The notes below the pieces were generated by a model. It was not told the DNA's origin. It made no database searches and saw nothing but the letters and a program-made list of their open reading frames with translations. A DNA stretch of 45,142 nt from NCBI RefSeq assembly GCF_002910915.1, contig NZ_NEUF01000052.1, forward strand, positions 1 through 45,142. Reading direction: 5' to 3'. Below, one piece after another: positions 17,074 through 26,023 of the stretch; position 1 is the first letter of the stretch; every line of letters begins with the position of its first letter. Made by a program: the position numbers and the translations under genes. The stretch is from Streptomyces sp. SM10 (GTDB lineage: Bacteria > Actinomycetota > Actinomycetes > Streptomycetales > Streptomycetaceae).

Positions 17074-18357
17074 CTAACGGATGTGGCCGTCGCCGGTGAC
17101 GATGTACTTCGTGGACGTCAGCTCCGGCAGGCCCATCGGCCCACGGGCGTGCAGCTTCTGCGTCGAGATGCCGATCTCGGCGCCGAATCCGAACTGTCCG
17201 CCGTCCGTGAAGCGTGTGGACGCGTTCACGGCGACCGTCGTGGAATCCACCAACTGGGTGAACCGGCGGGCCGCCGCCTGCGAGGTGGTGACGATTGCCT
17301 CGGTGTGGCCGGAGGACCAGAGCCGGATGTGCGCCACAGCGGCCTCGAGCGACTCCACGACCGCGGCCGCGATGTCGTACGAGAGGTACTCGGTCTCCCA
17401 GTCCTCCGGGGTCGCCGCCACCACGGTGGCCTTGGACCCCTCGGCGTGCGCGAGCACCCGCTCGTCGCCGTGCACCGTCACCCCGGCATCGGCCAGCGCG
17501 TCCAGGGCCAGGGGCAGGAACTCCGCGGCGATGTCCTTGTGCACCAGGAGGGTCTCGGCGGCGTTGCAGACGCTGGGGCGCTGCGCCTTGGAGTTGACCA
17601 GGATCTCGACGGCCATGCCGAGATCGGTCTGCGCGTCGACGTACACGTGGCAGTTGCCCGTGCCGGTCTCGATGACGGGGACGGTCGACTCCTCCACGAC
17701 CGTGCGGATCAGGGAGGCGCCGCCACGCGGGATGAGCACGTCGACGAGGCCGCGGGCCCGCATCAGTTCGCGTACCGAATCGCGGTTCTCGCCCGGGACC
17801 AGCTGCACCGCGTCCGCCGGGAGACCGGACCCGCCCACCGCGTCACGCAGGACCCTGACCAGCGCGCTGTTCGAGGCGTACGCCGACGAGGATCCGCGCA
17901 GCAGCACCGCGTTGCCGGACTTCAGACAGAGCGCGGCGGCATCGACCGTCACGTTGGGCCGCGCCTCGTAGATGATGCCGACCACGCCGAGCGGCACCCG
18001 CACCTGACGCAGGTCGATGCCGTTGGGGAGGGTGGAACCGCGGACGACTTCGCCCACCGGGTCGGGCAGGGCGGCGACGTCACGCGTGTCCGCGGCGATC
18101 GCGCGGATCCGCTCCGGGGTGAGTGTCAGCCGGTCGACGACCGACTCGCTCGTACCCGCCTCCCTGGCCTTCGCGACGTCCTCGGCGTTGGCGTCGACGA
18201 TCTCGCTGGTGCGCACCTCGAGCGCGTCCGCGATCGCCAGCAGGGCGTCGTCCTTCGCCGCACGCGGGAGTGGCGCGATGTCGTCGGCGGCGGCGCGTGC
18301 CCGGTAGGCGGCCTGGGCGACCGGGGACATGTTGTCGTACGGCGAAAGCGTGGTCAT
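17074..18357 (-). CDS. proA: glutamate-5-semialdehyde dehydrogenase (gamma-glutamyl phosphate reductase)
   Basis: 427 aa. The second step of proline synthesis, NADPH reduction of gamma-glutamyl phosphate. Landmarks are [31 protein letters not shown], the catalytic Cys in [14 protein letters not shown], and the C-terminal [22 protein letters not shown] segment. Length is normal. I start at the ATG at 18357 (MTTLSPYDN) because the upstream in-frame extension to 18468 is not family sequence. proB lies upstream on the same strand, with one unknown gene between them. A hairpin terminator follows. Confidence 0.97.
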   Translation of the reverse strand: MTTLSPYDNMSPVAQAAYRARAAADDIAPLPRAAKDDALLAIADALEVRTSEIVDANAEDVAKAREAGTSESVVDRLTLTPERIRAIAADTRDVAALPDPVGEVVRGSTLPNGIDLRQVRVPLGVVGIIYEARPNVTVDAAALCLKSGNAVLLRGSSSAYASNSALVRVLRDAVGGSGLPADAVQLVPGENRDSVRELMRARGLVDVLIPRGGASLIRTVVEESTVPVIETGTGNCHVYVDAQTDLGMAVEILVNSKAQRPSVCNAAETLLVHKDIAAEFLPLALDALADAGVTVHGDERVLAHAEGSKATVVAATPEDWETEYLSYDIAAAVVESLEAAVAHIRLWSSGHTEAIVTTSQAAARRFTQLVDSTTVAVNASTRFTDGGQFGFGAEIGISTQKLHARGPMGLPELTSTKYIVTGDGHIR

Positions 18358-18486
18358 GCCCGCAGGGTAGTGCGCACACTGCGGGCATCCGTCACGTATC
18401 CCGTGATGCGAGACAGGCGTATCGGTACGCGTGCGCCCCTCGTCGTACCCCGGTCGCAGCGGGTGCACCCGGTTCGGTTCACCCGG

Positions 18487-18849
18487 TCAGTACGGGTGCA
18501 CCCCGACCGGGGCCGCCGGTGGCGGGCCGTAGCCCTCGGCGATGCGCAGGTGGTAGGTCTCGCGGTCGATGACCTCCAGGCCGACGATCTCCCAGGGCGG
18601 GAGCTTCGCGCTGGAGCGGTGCTCCCCCCACAGCCGCAGCGCCACCGCGGCGGCGTCGTGCAGGTCGCGGGCCTCTTCCCAGTAGCGGATCTCGGCGTGG
18701 TCGTTCGCGTAGCGGCTGGTCAGCAGGAAGGGGTGGTCGTGCGCCAGCTGCTCCAGCCCACGCCTGACCTCCTTCAGCGGGGTCTCGCTGCCCGAGACGC
18801 TGAGGGTGATGTGCCACAGCTTGGAGCGGGTCCGTTCCTCCTCCGTCAC
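18487..18849 (-). CDS. conserved hypothetical protein between proB and proA
   Basis: About 120 aa from the GTG at 18849. The core SKLWHITLSVSGSETPLKEVRRGLEQLAHDHPFLLTSRYANDHAEIRYWEEARDL... is well formed with strong third-position GC and alternating strands and helices, suggesting one small alpha/beta domain. No catalytic motif or membrane segment is evident and I do not name a family. Start is uncertain: tandem GTG codons at 18852 and 18849 (AGGA seven bases before the second) are plausible, and the frame stays open to a TTG at 19026. The same small gene sits between proB and proA in S. coelicolor (SCO2586 position, from memory). Confidence 0.7.
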   Translation of the reverse strand: MTEEERTRSKLWHITLSVSGSETPLKEVRRGLEQLAHDHPFLLTSRYANDHAEIRYWEEARDLHDAAAVALRLWGEHRSSAKLPPWEIVGLEVIDRETYHLRIAEGYGPPPAAPVGVHPY

Positions 18850-19080
18850 CACCGGTTCCTGCTCGAGGGGCTGGTCGGTGGGCGTGCCGACGAAGTCGGC
18901 CCCCGCTCCGACACTGGTCAGGGCGCGGCTGCCCGTTCCGCGGGGCAGCGCCCCCGGGCGCGCTCGTCTCACCGGCGGCCTCCTGTGAATGCGTAGCTGT
19001 GCTGACCCCTTGTGTCCCCGTGACAAAGTTGACCAGCCCGGGGCCCGGTTCGGGGCGGTTTTCGTGAAGGTCTCCGCCCG

Positions 19081-19100
19081 AAGGCTGGACTTTCAGCCTT
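19081..19100 (-). terminator. hairpin directly after proB
   Basis: Perfect 7-bp arms AAGGCTG/CAGCCTT (19081-19087 and 19094-19100) with a 6-base loop, one base past the proB stop. Candidate proB terminator, although on the minus strand no T-tract follows. Confidence 0.5.
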
Positions 19101-19101
19101 T

Positions 19102-20220
19102 TCAGGGGGCCGTGCGAGGCGTGAGGACGACGAGGTCGTCCCTGTGTACGACTTCCCGCTCGTAGGCGGGGCCCAGCTCGCGCGCGAGGTCACGGGTGGA
19201 CCGGCCGAGGAGCTGGGGGATCTCCTTGGCGTCGAAGTTGACGAGTCCACGGGCGACGGCCCGGCCGGCGGTGTCCCGCAGCTCCACCGGGTCCCCCGCG
19301 GAGAACTCACCCTCGATCGCCGAGACGCCGGCGGGCAGCAGGGAGGTGCGGCGCTCGACGACGGCGCGCACCGCTCCGTCGTCGAGGGTGAGGGCACCCT
19401 GCGGCGTGGAGGCGTGGGCCAGCCAGAGCAGCCGGTCCGCCGAGCGGCGCCCCGTCCGGTGGAAGTAGGTGCCGGTGTCCCGCCCCGCCAGTGCGTCGGC
19501 GACATGGCTCGACGAGGTGAGGACGACCGGGATCCCCGCGGCGGTGGCGATCCGTGCCGCCTCGACCTTGGTGACCATGCCTCCGGTGCCGACACCCGCC
19601 TTCCCCGCGCTGCCGATGGTGACGCCCTCCAGGTCGGCCGGTCCGCTCACCTCGGCGATGCGGGAGGTGCCCGGGGTGCTCGGGTCACCGTCGTAGAGGC
19701 CGTCGACGTCCGAAAGGAGCACCAGGAGGTCGGCGTGGACCAGGTGGGCGACGAGCGCGGCGAGCCGGTCGTTGTCGCCGAACCGGATCTCGTCCGTGGC
19801 CACCGTGTCGTTCTCGTTGACCACGGGGAACGCGCCCATCTCGAGCAGCTGGTCGAGCGTGCTGTAGGCGTTGCGGTAGTGGGCACGCCGGCTGGTGTCG
19901 TCGGAGGTGAGGAGCACCTGGCCGACGCGTACGCCGTAGCGGGCGAAGGAGGCGGTGTAGCGCGCCACGAGCAGCCCCTGCCCGACGCTGGCGGCGGCCT
20001 GCTGGCGTGCCAGGTCCTTGGGTCTGCGGACGAGTCCGAGGGGGGCGAGGCCCGCCGCGATGGCGCCGCTGGAGACGAGGACGATCTCGCGCTCCCCGCC
20101 GCTCCTGACCTTGGCGAGCGCGTCGACGAGGGCGTCCACCCGGTCGGCGTCGAGCCCTCCCGCCGCGGTGGTGAGCGAGGAGGAGCCGACCTTGACGACG
20201 ATCCTGCGGGCATCGGTCAC
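19102..20220 (-). CDS. proB: glutamate 5-kinase
   Basis: 372 aa. First step of proline synthesis: ATP phosphorylation of glutamate. N-terminal amino-acid kinase domain with VVKVGSSSLT (residues 7-16), LVSSGAIAAG, PVVNENDTVATDEIRFGDND and GTGGMVTKVEAA; C-terminal PUA domain from about residue 275 (GALTLDDGAVRAVVERRTSLLPAGV...). The GTG at 20220 (VTDARRI) is chosen; the frame is open upstream to 20334 but not family-like. In most streptomycetes proB follows obg closely; here a 14-kb glycan locus separates them. Confidence 0.97.
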   Translation of the reverse strand: MTDARRIVVKVGSSSLTTAAGGLDADRVDALVDALAKVRSGGEREIVLVSSGAIAAGLAPLGLVRRPKDLARQQAAASVGQGLLVARYTASFARYGVRVGQVLLTSDDTSRRAHYRNAYSTLDQLLEMGAFPVVNENDTVATDEIRFGDNDRLAALVAHLVHADLLVLLSDVDGLYDGDPSTPGTSRIAEVSGPADLEGVTIGSAGKAGVGTGGMVTKVEAARIATAAGIPVVLTSSSHVADALAGRDTGTYFHRTGRRSADRLLWLAHASTPQGALTLDDGAVRAVVERRTSLLPAGVSAIEGEFSAGDPVELRDTAGRAVARGLVNFDAKEIPQLLGRSTRDLARELGPAYEREVVHRDDLVVLTPRTAP

Positions 20221-20453
20221 ACCCGGCCTGCGCCCCGCTCCGCCGCCGGAGGGTGCGCGGAGTGCGCTCCCGGACCCCTCTGCCGCGCCTCGAGATTCCC
20301 TTGCCCCTGACACGTACGCCCGTCCCCACATCACGTCGTCCTGCTCGGTCCTCCCAATCTACGCGAGGGGGACTGAGGGCACCGTGCCGTCTCAGCTGCT
20401 GTCACGGCCTGGGCCCGGTAGAGGGAAAAAAGGCCGACGGACAACTGACCGAC

Positions 20454-21944
20454 ATGCGCCCGAATGGAGTCATTTACGTAATCTCCACGGGCCGTTCATC
20501 GGGCTACCCTCTTTATGTGACAGATGAACCGACCCGCCAGAGGCGCATTCTCCTCAGATCAGGCAAGAGCCCCTTCGATGTGGCTTCGCTCGAACACTCC
20601 CTCCACAGAGATGTCTTCGCGACCAACGCGGGCAACCTGATCTTCAGCGACGCGGCACACAAACTCCTGACGACTCCGCGGGCCGAGGTCTTCTCCAACG
20701 GCATCCGCACGGATCCCTCTGCGGCCGACCGCATAAACGAGGAGTTCGACGCCTTCGTCGTGCCGCTGGCGAACGCGTTCCGTCCCACCTTCGAGCGTCC
20801 GCTGAAGCGCATGACGCAGCTGATCAAGAAGCTGCGCATCCCGGTCGTCGTCCTGGGCGTCGGCGCGCAGGCCGACCTCAAGTACAACGCGGACCGGCTG
20901 AAGCCGATGGAGCCGACGGTCAGGGAGTTCGTCACGGAGGTGCTCAACCACAGCGCGTCCATCGGCGTGCGGGGCGAGTTCACCGAGCAGTACCTGAAGA
21001 AGATGGGCTTCCGGGACGTCGAGGTCATCGGCTGCCCGTCCATGTTCATGAACGGCGAGACGTTCACGCTCGAGAAGGGGGCCGAGTCGCTCACCGCGGA
21101 GTCCCGCATCTCGGTGAACGGCTCGCACAGCGCCGTCCGCTCGCACGGCCTCGACGCCATCATCCGGCAGGCCCACGAGCGCTACCCGCATCTGCGGTTC
21201 GTCGGGCAGAACCTGCTCGAGGCCCAGCTGCTCCACTGGCGGGAGACGCCGAACCCGATCGGCGCCCAGACCTCGATGCCGACGCATCCGTCGCACCCGA
21301 TGTACCGCGAGGGCAAGGTCAGGCTCTACGTCGATCCGGCGACATGGATCGAGGAGCTACGCGCGTTCGACTTCTCGTTCGGCTCCCGCATCCACGGCAA
21401 CATCGCGGCGTTGCTGGCCGGGGTCCCGAGCACCGTGCTCTGCAGTGACTCCCGGACCCTGGAGCTCTGCCGGTACTTCGGCATCCCGCACCGCAAGATC
21501 TCCGAGACGCCCAGGAACATCGACCCCGCCGAGCTGTACGAGGCGGCCGACTTCGGCGAACTGGTGAACGGCCACAAGGAGAGGTTCCTCCGCTTCACCG
21601 GCTTCATGGAGAAGAACGGCCTGGAGAACACCTTCCACCACGGTGACGGCGGCAAGGCGTTCGACGCGCAGCTCTCCAAGCTGGCCCTGCCACCCGCCGT
21701 GCGGCCGTGGACCGAGGCCGGCCTCGATTCGCTGAGCAGCCGTTTCAGCTTCATGCAGAGCCGGATGGAGGAGCTGGCCGAACAGAACGCCCTCCTGCTC
21801 GGCCAGCTCGAAAGGAAGGCCGGCCGCCCGGTCAACATCAAGCTCCAGGGCGGCGACGCACCGGCCGCGTGGCCGTCCGCCTACCGGCGTGCCCGGCGCG
21901 TGGTGGGCCGCCCGGTGCGCAGGCTGCTGCGCCCGGAGCAGTAG
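20454..21944 (+). CDS. polysaccharide pyruvyltransferase family protein
   Basis: 496 aa. The GNLIFSDAAHKLL, FDAFVVPLANAFRP, IPVVVLGVGAQ, SIGVRGEFTEQYL and FGSRIHGNIAALLAGVPSTVL segments are diagnostic of the CsaB/WcaK-type fold (PS_pyruv_trans), which puts pyruvate ketals on surface polysaccharides or is reused as a glycosyltransferase. Residues 425-460 (LSSRFSFMQSRMEELAEQNALLLGQLERK) look coiled coil; the C-terminus is basic. It is the only plus-strand gene of the locus, divergent from proB and convergent with rmlC. ATG at 20454 precedes the conserved sequence, with no strong ribosome site. Substrate is inferred to be the wall polymer. Confidence 0.8.
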   Translation: MRPNGVIYVISTGRSSGYPLYVTDEPTRQRRILLRSGKSPFDVASLEHSLHRDVFATNAGNLIFSDAAHKLLTTPRAEVFSNGIRTDPSAADRINEEFDAFVVPLANAFRPTFERPLKRMTQLIKKLRIPVVVLGVGAQADLKYNADRLKPMEPTVREFVTEVLNHSASIGVRGEFTEQYLKKMGFRDVEVIGCPSMFMNGETFTLEKGAESLTAESRISVNGSHSAVRSHGLDAIIRQAHERYPHLRFVGQNLLEAQLLHWRETPNPIGAQTSMPTHPSHPMYREGKVRLYVDPATWIEELRAFDFSFGSRIHGNIAALLAGVPSTVLCSDSRTLELCRYFGIPHRKISETPRNIDPAELYEAADFGELVNGHKERFLRFTGFMEKNGLENTFHHGDGGKAFDAQLSKLALPPAVRPWTEAGLDSLSSRFSFMQSRMEELAEQNALLLGQLERKAGRPVNIKLQGGDAPAAWPSAYRRARRVVGRPVRRLLRPEQ

Positions 21945-22010
21945 CAAGCACGTCCGCCGCCCCGCGCGTGCCCCTGGCCGGACCTCACGGGCATGCGCGA
22001 GACGTGCGGG

Positions 22011-22026
22011 CCGGCGGCTTCGCCGG
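22011..22026. terminator. hairpin between convergent pyruvyltransferase and rmlC genes
   Basis: CCGGCG-GCTT-CGCCGG, 6 bp with a tetraloop, in the 88-bp convergent spacer. It can serve both strands. Confidence 0.55.
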
Positions 22027-22032
22027 GACCGG

Positions 22033-22629
22033 TCAGCGTGCGCGCAGCTGATCCCGGAAGGAGACGCAGTCCTCGTAGCGGGGCAGGAGACCCCGCTGCT
22101 CCGCCTCGGCCAGGGTCGGAGCCTGCTCGTCCTTCGGGGAGAGCAGGGGGGCGATGTCCTCGGGCCAGGCGACGCCGAGCTCGGGGTCGAGCGGGTTGAT
22201 GCCGTGCTCACGCTCGGGGGCGTACCCCTCGGAGCAGAGGTACACCACGGTGGCGTCGTCGCTCAGGGCGAAGAAGGCGTGCCCCAGCCCCTCGGAGAGG
22301 TAGACGGCGTGATGGGTCACGTCGTCGAGCCGGACGATCTCCCACTGCTTGTACGTCGGGGAGCCGACGCGGATGTCGACGATGACGTCGAGGACCGCAC
22401 CCCGTACGCACTTGACGTACTTCGCCTGGCTCGGCGGCACGTCCGCGTAGTGGATGCCACGCAGGGTACCCCGCCTGGACACCGAGCAGTTCGCCTGGAC
22501 GAGGCTGAGGTCCTGGCCCGTGGCGGTGCGGAAGTCCGCGCCGCGGAACCACTCGTGGAAGCTGCCGCGGTCGTCGGGGAACACCTTCGGTTCGTGAACC
22601 CAGGCGCCTTCGATGGACAGAGGTCGCAT
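22033..22629 (-). CDS. rmlC: dTDP-4-dehydrorhamnose 3,5-epimerase
   Basis: 198 aa cupin-fold enzyme, third step of dTDP-L-rhamnose synthesis. Landmarks: FPDDRGSFHEWFR, RRGTLRGIHYADVPPSQAKYVKCVRGAVLDVIVDIRVGSPTYKQW with the active-site His in LRGIHY, and EGLGHAFFALSDDATVVYLCSEGYAPEREHGINPLDP. Full length. ATG at 22629; upstream sequence is purine rich (AGAAAGAAG) but not a clear ribosome site. It is the last minus-strand gene of the locus, 89 bp after a TarS-like glycosyltransferase, and separate from rmlA-rmlB-rmlD. Confidence 0.95.
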   Translation of the reverse strand: MRPLSIEGAWVHEPKVFPDDRGSFHEWFRGADFRTATGQDLSLVQANCSVSRRGTLRGIHYADVPPSQAKYVKCVRGAVLDVIVDIRVGSPTYKQWEIVRLDDVTHHAVYLSEGLGHAFFALSDDATVVYLCSEGYAPEREHGINPLDPELGVAWPEDIAPLLSPKDEQAPTLAEAEQRGLLPRYEDCVSFRDQLRAR

Positions 22630-22718
22630 ACTTTTCTGCTTCTTTCTCGACTGGCTTGTCTGCGCTCCGGGGCACGTGCGCCGGGCGGCCGGTTCCCGGC
22701 CGCCCGGCGGACACGCCC

Positions 22719-24716
22719 TCAGCGGAACAGGCCGCGCTTGATCCGTCCTGCCACACGGCTGGGGAAGGAGCTCTTCTTCTTCGGGGCGGCGGGCCTCTGC
22801 ACCACGGCCGGCGCGACGCTCGGCGTACCGGCCGCCCCCGTGGTGATCGTGCCGTCGGCAGCGATCAGGAGGGCGGTGGGAAGGGGCGTCCAGCGCGGCT
22901 TGCCCCGCCGCGCCGACGGCAGGCCCAGTCCCATGTCCCAGGTGTGGCCCGGGAGCAGTCCGTCGGGCAGGTCCGCGGTGAGCACGGCGCCCTTCGGACG
23001 TGCGGTGAGCACGCCCTCGGTGCGGACCGCCGCGACACCCGCCGCCTTGAAGCGCAGGGCCACGGCCCCGCTCTCCGCGGTGCGGTCCGCCTCGACGGGG
23101 ATCGGCAGCTCGACGCGTCCGCCGCCGACCAGGACGTCCTTCGGGGCGAGCACCTTGACGTCCCGGTCGATGCGGCTGGTGGCGAGGTCCACGTCGAGCG
23201 AGAGGTTGCCGTGCGGCTCGGTCCAGTACGGCAGGACGACCCGGTGCGGGGGACCGCTCAGCGCGCCGCGCCGCCCGTCCTCGACCTGGTCGGCACGCGT
23301 CGATCCCAGCCGGGCCTCTTTGGTCCAGCCGCAGGAGCTGATCCGGACGAAGATGTCCCAGATGCCCTTGCCGAGCGGTGCGCCGTTGGCGGCCGTCTCC
23401 GGATCGACCGTCGCGGTGGCCCGCAGTTCCTGCCGGAAAGCGGAGTCGCCCCCGACCGGGATCCGCTCCCGCGTGAACTCGACCGGCTGGAAGAACTCGG
23501 CGGCCGTGGACCGTTCCCGTACGACCAGGTCGACCTTGGACCTCTCCACGGGTGCCAGGGTGCTGACGCCGAGACCGGCGATCCTGGCCAGCGTCTCCTC
23601 GGCGAGCGGCGGGTCCAGGAGGTCCTCGCCTCCCTCCGAGCGGAAGGTCATCGGCTGGTCGGACACCTGGTACTCGGCGGTGAAGCCGACCTTCAGCGCA
23701 CCGTCGTGCCAGCCGAGGCTGTCGAGCCGCCCGACAGGCCTGATCCCGGCCTCCCACCGTGCCAGTTCCTCGATGTCGGCGAGCCGGTCGTCCACGACCA
23801 GAGCCGCGACTATCTGCTGGGTGGGCTGCATACCGGCCGCGACGCCCGGTCCGAAGCGCTCGGTGACCACGCCTCGGATGGCGGTGAAGATCTCCTGGCG
23901 GTAGTCCTCGGGAAGGTTCAGCAGGCGCTTGCCGCGAAGCCGCTCCACCATCTCGTTGCGCAGCCAGCGGCGGAAGAGGCTGTCCCGCAGCGCGCCCGGT
24001 TCCGTGTACTTCTCGACGATGTCCAGAGCCTCACGGAGGTTGCCGTAGTAGCCGACGGGGTCGAAGCGCTGGAAGCCGGCGTTCGACGCGTCCTCCCGCT
24101 TGATGTGGTAGTAGCACAGGTAGTCGCTGAGGACGGAGATGTTCGCGGCCCGGAGGTAGGTCTCCACGACGAAGACATGGTCCTCGAGGCGTCTGCGGCC
24201 CTCGCGGAACGTGATGTTGTTGCTCTCCAGGAACTCCCGGCGGAACATCTTGTGCGGCGTCAGGCTGTCCATCAGCGGGGCGTCGGAGACGCTGGCCCGC
24301 GGGCGGTTGATCCGGAAGAGCTCCACCGGGACCGGACGGCCCTTGCCCGCCATCTTGCCGATGACGACGTCGGCGCCGTTCTCCACGCCGTAGCGGTACA
24401 TCCGCTCCAGCGCCTCGTCGCCCAGCCAGTCGTCGTTGTCGACGTACATGACGAACTCGCCCTTGGCCAGGGCCGTTCCGACGTTTCGGGGTTTGCCCGA
24501 CCAGCCCGACGACTCCTGGTGGACCACGTGGATGTTCGGGTGCGCGGCGGCGATCTCGTCCAGGCGCGCGGGGGTGGCGTCCGTGGAACCGTCGTCGACG
24601 AAGATCGCCTCGTACTCGTCCTCCGGCAGGCTCTGCCTCAACAGCGCGGAGATGCAGTCCTCGATGTACTCACCAGGGTTGTAGACAGGAATGACGACGC
24701 TGACCTTGACGGACAT
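22719..24716 (-). CDS. TarS-like family 2 glycosyltransferase with long C-terminal region
   Basis: 665 aa. GT-A domain at residues 1-110 with VSVVIPVYNPGEYI, FVDDGSTD (39-46), the SSGWSGKPRNVGTALAKGEF motif and a metal site YVDNDDW (91-97); then LTPHKMFRREFLESNNITF and EDHVFVVETYLRAANISVLSDYLCYYHIKR, which closely echo S. aureus TarS, the wall teichoic acid GlcNAc transferase. Residues 330-610 look like beta-rich accessory domains, as in TarS; the end is Lys/Arg rich (KKKSSFPSRVAGRIKRGLFR). Predicted cytoplasmic, adding a sugar to a polyol-phosphate polymer. ATG at 24716. An AT-rich promoter-like spacer (GATATATCC) precedes it. Confidence 0.85.
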   Translation of the reverse strand: MSVKVSVVIPVYNPGEYIEDCISALLRQSLPEDEYEAIFVDDGSTDATPARLDEIAAAHPNIHVVHQESSGWSGKPRNVGTALAKGEFVMYVDNDDWLGDEALERMYRYGVENGADVVIGKMAGKGRPVPVELFRINRPRASVSDAPLMDSLTPHKMFRREFLESNNITFREGRRRLEDHVFVVETYLRAANISVLSDYLCYYHIKREDASNAGFQRFDPVGYYGNLREALDIVEKYTEPGALRDSLFRRWLRNEMVERLRGKRLLNLPEDYRQEIFTAIRGVVTERFGPGVAAGMQPTQQIVAALVVDDRLADIEELARWEAGIRPVGRLDSLGWHDGALKVGFTAEYQVSDQPMTFRSEGGEDLLDPPLAEETLARIAGLGVSTLAPVERSKVDLVVRERSTAAEFFQPVEFTRERIPVGGDSAFRQELRATATVDPETAANGAPLGKGIWDIFVRISSCGWTKEARLGSTRADQVEDGRRGALSGPPHRVVLPYWTEPHGNLSLDVDLATSRIDRDVKVLAPKDVLVGGGRVELPIPVEADRTAESGAVALRFKAAGVAAVRTEGVLTARPKGAVLTADLPDGLLPGHTWDMGLGLPSARRGKPRWTPLPTALLIAADGTITTGAAGTPSVAPAVVQRPAAPKKKSSFPSRVAGRIKRGLFR

Positions 24717-24947
24717 GCAGAACCCCATTTGGTAATCGATAAGTCGGCGCCGTACCCCACCCGGAGCGCCCGCCCGCCAGGATATATCGATGGCGAAGTC
24801 GCCTCACACGGGCAGATGTCCAGTAATCGGATGGGGACGCTGAGTGACCGGGAACAGGAGAGGAGAAACCTGGCCACGGGACCCCGAATCCGTCCAGCGG
24901 ATTCCAGGGCCCGGCCGAGTCCGGAAAGGGGCACCCGGTCCAAGAAT

Positions 24948-25793
24948 TCAGGGCTTGATGCCGTCCTGGCTGTAGCGTTTCTTGAGCACCCGCTTCTTGT
25001 TCGTTCCCTCGGCGTTCTTACCCTTCTCGATGATGACCAGGTTGTGGTAGAAGTGCATCCCCACAATGTTGAGATCGCTGTAGGACGGCTCGTAGTCGAC
25101 GTCCACGAACTCTTCGTAGTTCAGGCCGTCGGCAAGCCTCTTCAGCATCGACATGCTCGTCTTCGGGTCGCTTCGGTCCTCGCTGCCCTGCCATTCCGGC
25201 CAGTACGAGGTCTGCGTGTCCTCGACGGCGTAGACGCCGCCGTCCCGGAGCAGTGGGAAGAGCGTCTCGAAGGTGGTGAGGATGTGCGGGCTGAGGTGGC
25301 TCCCGTCGTCGATGATGACGTCCAGCGTGCCGATCTTCGAGGCGACACCGACGAGGGAGCCCGGATCCGACTGGTCACCGATGAAGGTCGTGATCCGGTC
25401 CTCGTCGACGAAGGACTTGTCCTGGATGTCCATCCCGAAGATCTGGGCGTTCGGGAGGAAGTGCTTCCACATGCGCAGGGAGGCGCCGCCCTGACCCGCC
25501 CTGCTGTACCCGCCCACACCGATCTCGAGCAGGTTGATGGAGTCACCCTTCAGATGCTGAAGGTGCCGCTGGTAGTGCTGCGCATATCGATGGGTTCCCC
25601 ATTTGTCCGTCCCGAAATGCTTGGCGAGCTCGCACAGGTCGTCCGAGATCGCCTCGATTCCCACGGGCTTGGCGGGACGAGGCACGGGAGTGGGCGCACC
25701 CGCAAATTTTCGCCGATAGCGACGCAGCTGCTTCCACCCCGCCTCACCGACAATTTTCCTGACCATCCTCTTCGCAGCCGTCTGTGTTGCCAT
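24948..25793 (-). CDS. SAM-dependent O-methyltransferase of the deoxysugar (MycE/ElmM-like) family
   Basis: 281 aa. The LAKHFGTDKWGTHRYAQHYQRHL segment (57-78), NLLEIGVGGY SAM loop (87-96), GGASLRMWKHFLPNAQIFGMDIQDKS (103-127), ITTFIGDQSDP and LDVIIDDGSHLSPH (metal-binding type) match the family of sugar O-methyltransferases acting on rhamnose-like residues of antibiotics. With all four rhamnose genes around it, methylation of rhamnose on the wall polymer is a reasonable inference. ATG at 25793 with GGAAGGGG upstream. It lies between rmlD and the TarS-like gene, with spacers of about 230 bp on each side, so it may be its own transcript. Confidence 0.8.
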   Translation of the reverse strand: MATQTAAKRMVRKIVGEAGWKQLRRYRRKFAGAPTPVPRPAKPVGIEAISDDLCELAKHFGTDKWGTHRYAQHYQRHLQHLKGDSINLLEIGVGGYSRAGQGGASLRMWKHFLPNAQIFGMDIQDKSFVDEDRITTFIGDQSDPGSLVGVASKIGTLDVIIDDGSHLSPHILTTFETLFPLLRDGGVYAVEDTQTSYWPEWQGSEDRSDPKTSMSMLKRLADGLNYEEFVDVDYEPSYSDLNIVGMHFYHNLVIIEKGKNAEGTNKKRVLKKRYSQDGIKP

Positions 25794-26023
25794 GTTACGG
25801 ATCCCCTTCCGTGTGGAACACTGCCCAGGCGTCACGATGGTGAGTGTGGCACCCGAAGTCCGGCCGAGCTGCGCTTCAGGAATCCAGAGGTGCAGATCCG
25901 TTTCGCCTGGCCTCGCCGGCTCAGGAACAGCCTGCGCGCCAAAGGCGTTTTTGTTGTGCATCGACCGGCCCGATGGGCAGTGAACTTACTGCGTCCGGGC
26001 GACAGTCGGCAATCATCAGAAGC

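Noticed and set aside
20221..20453. Mobile-element boundary at the edge of the proB/obg glycan locus
   Set aside because: No transposase fragment, terminal inverted repeat or target duplication was seen at either end of the locus.
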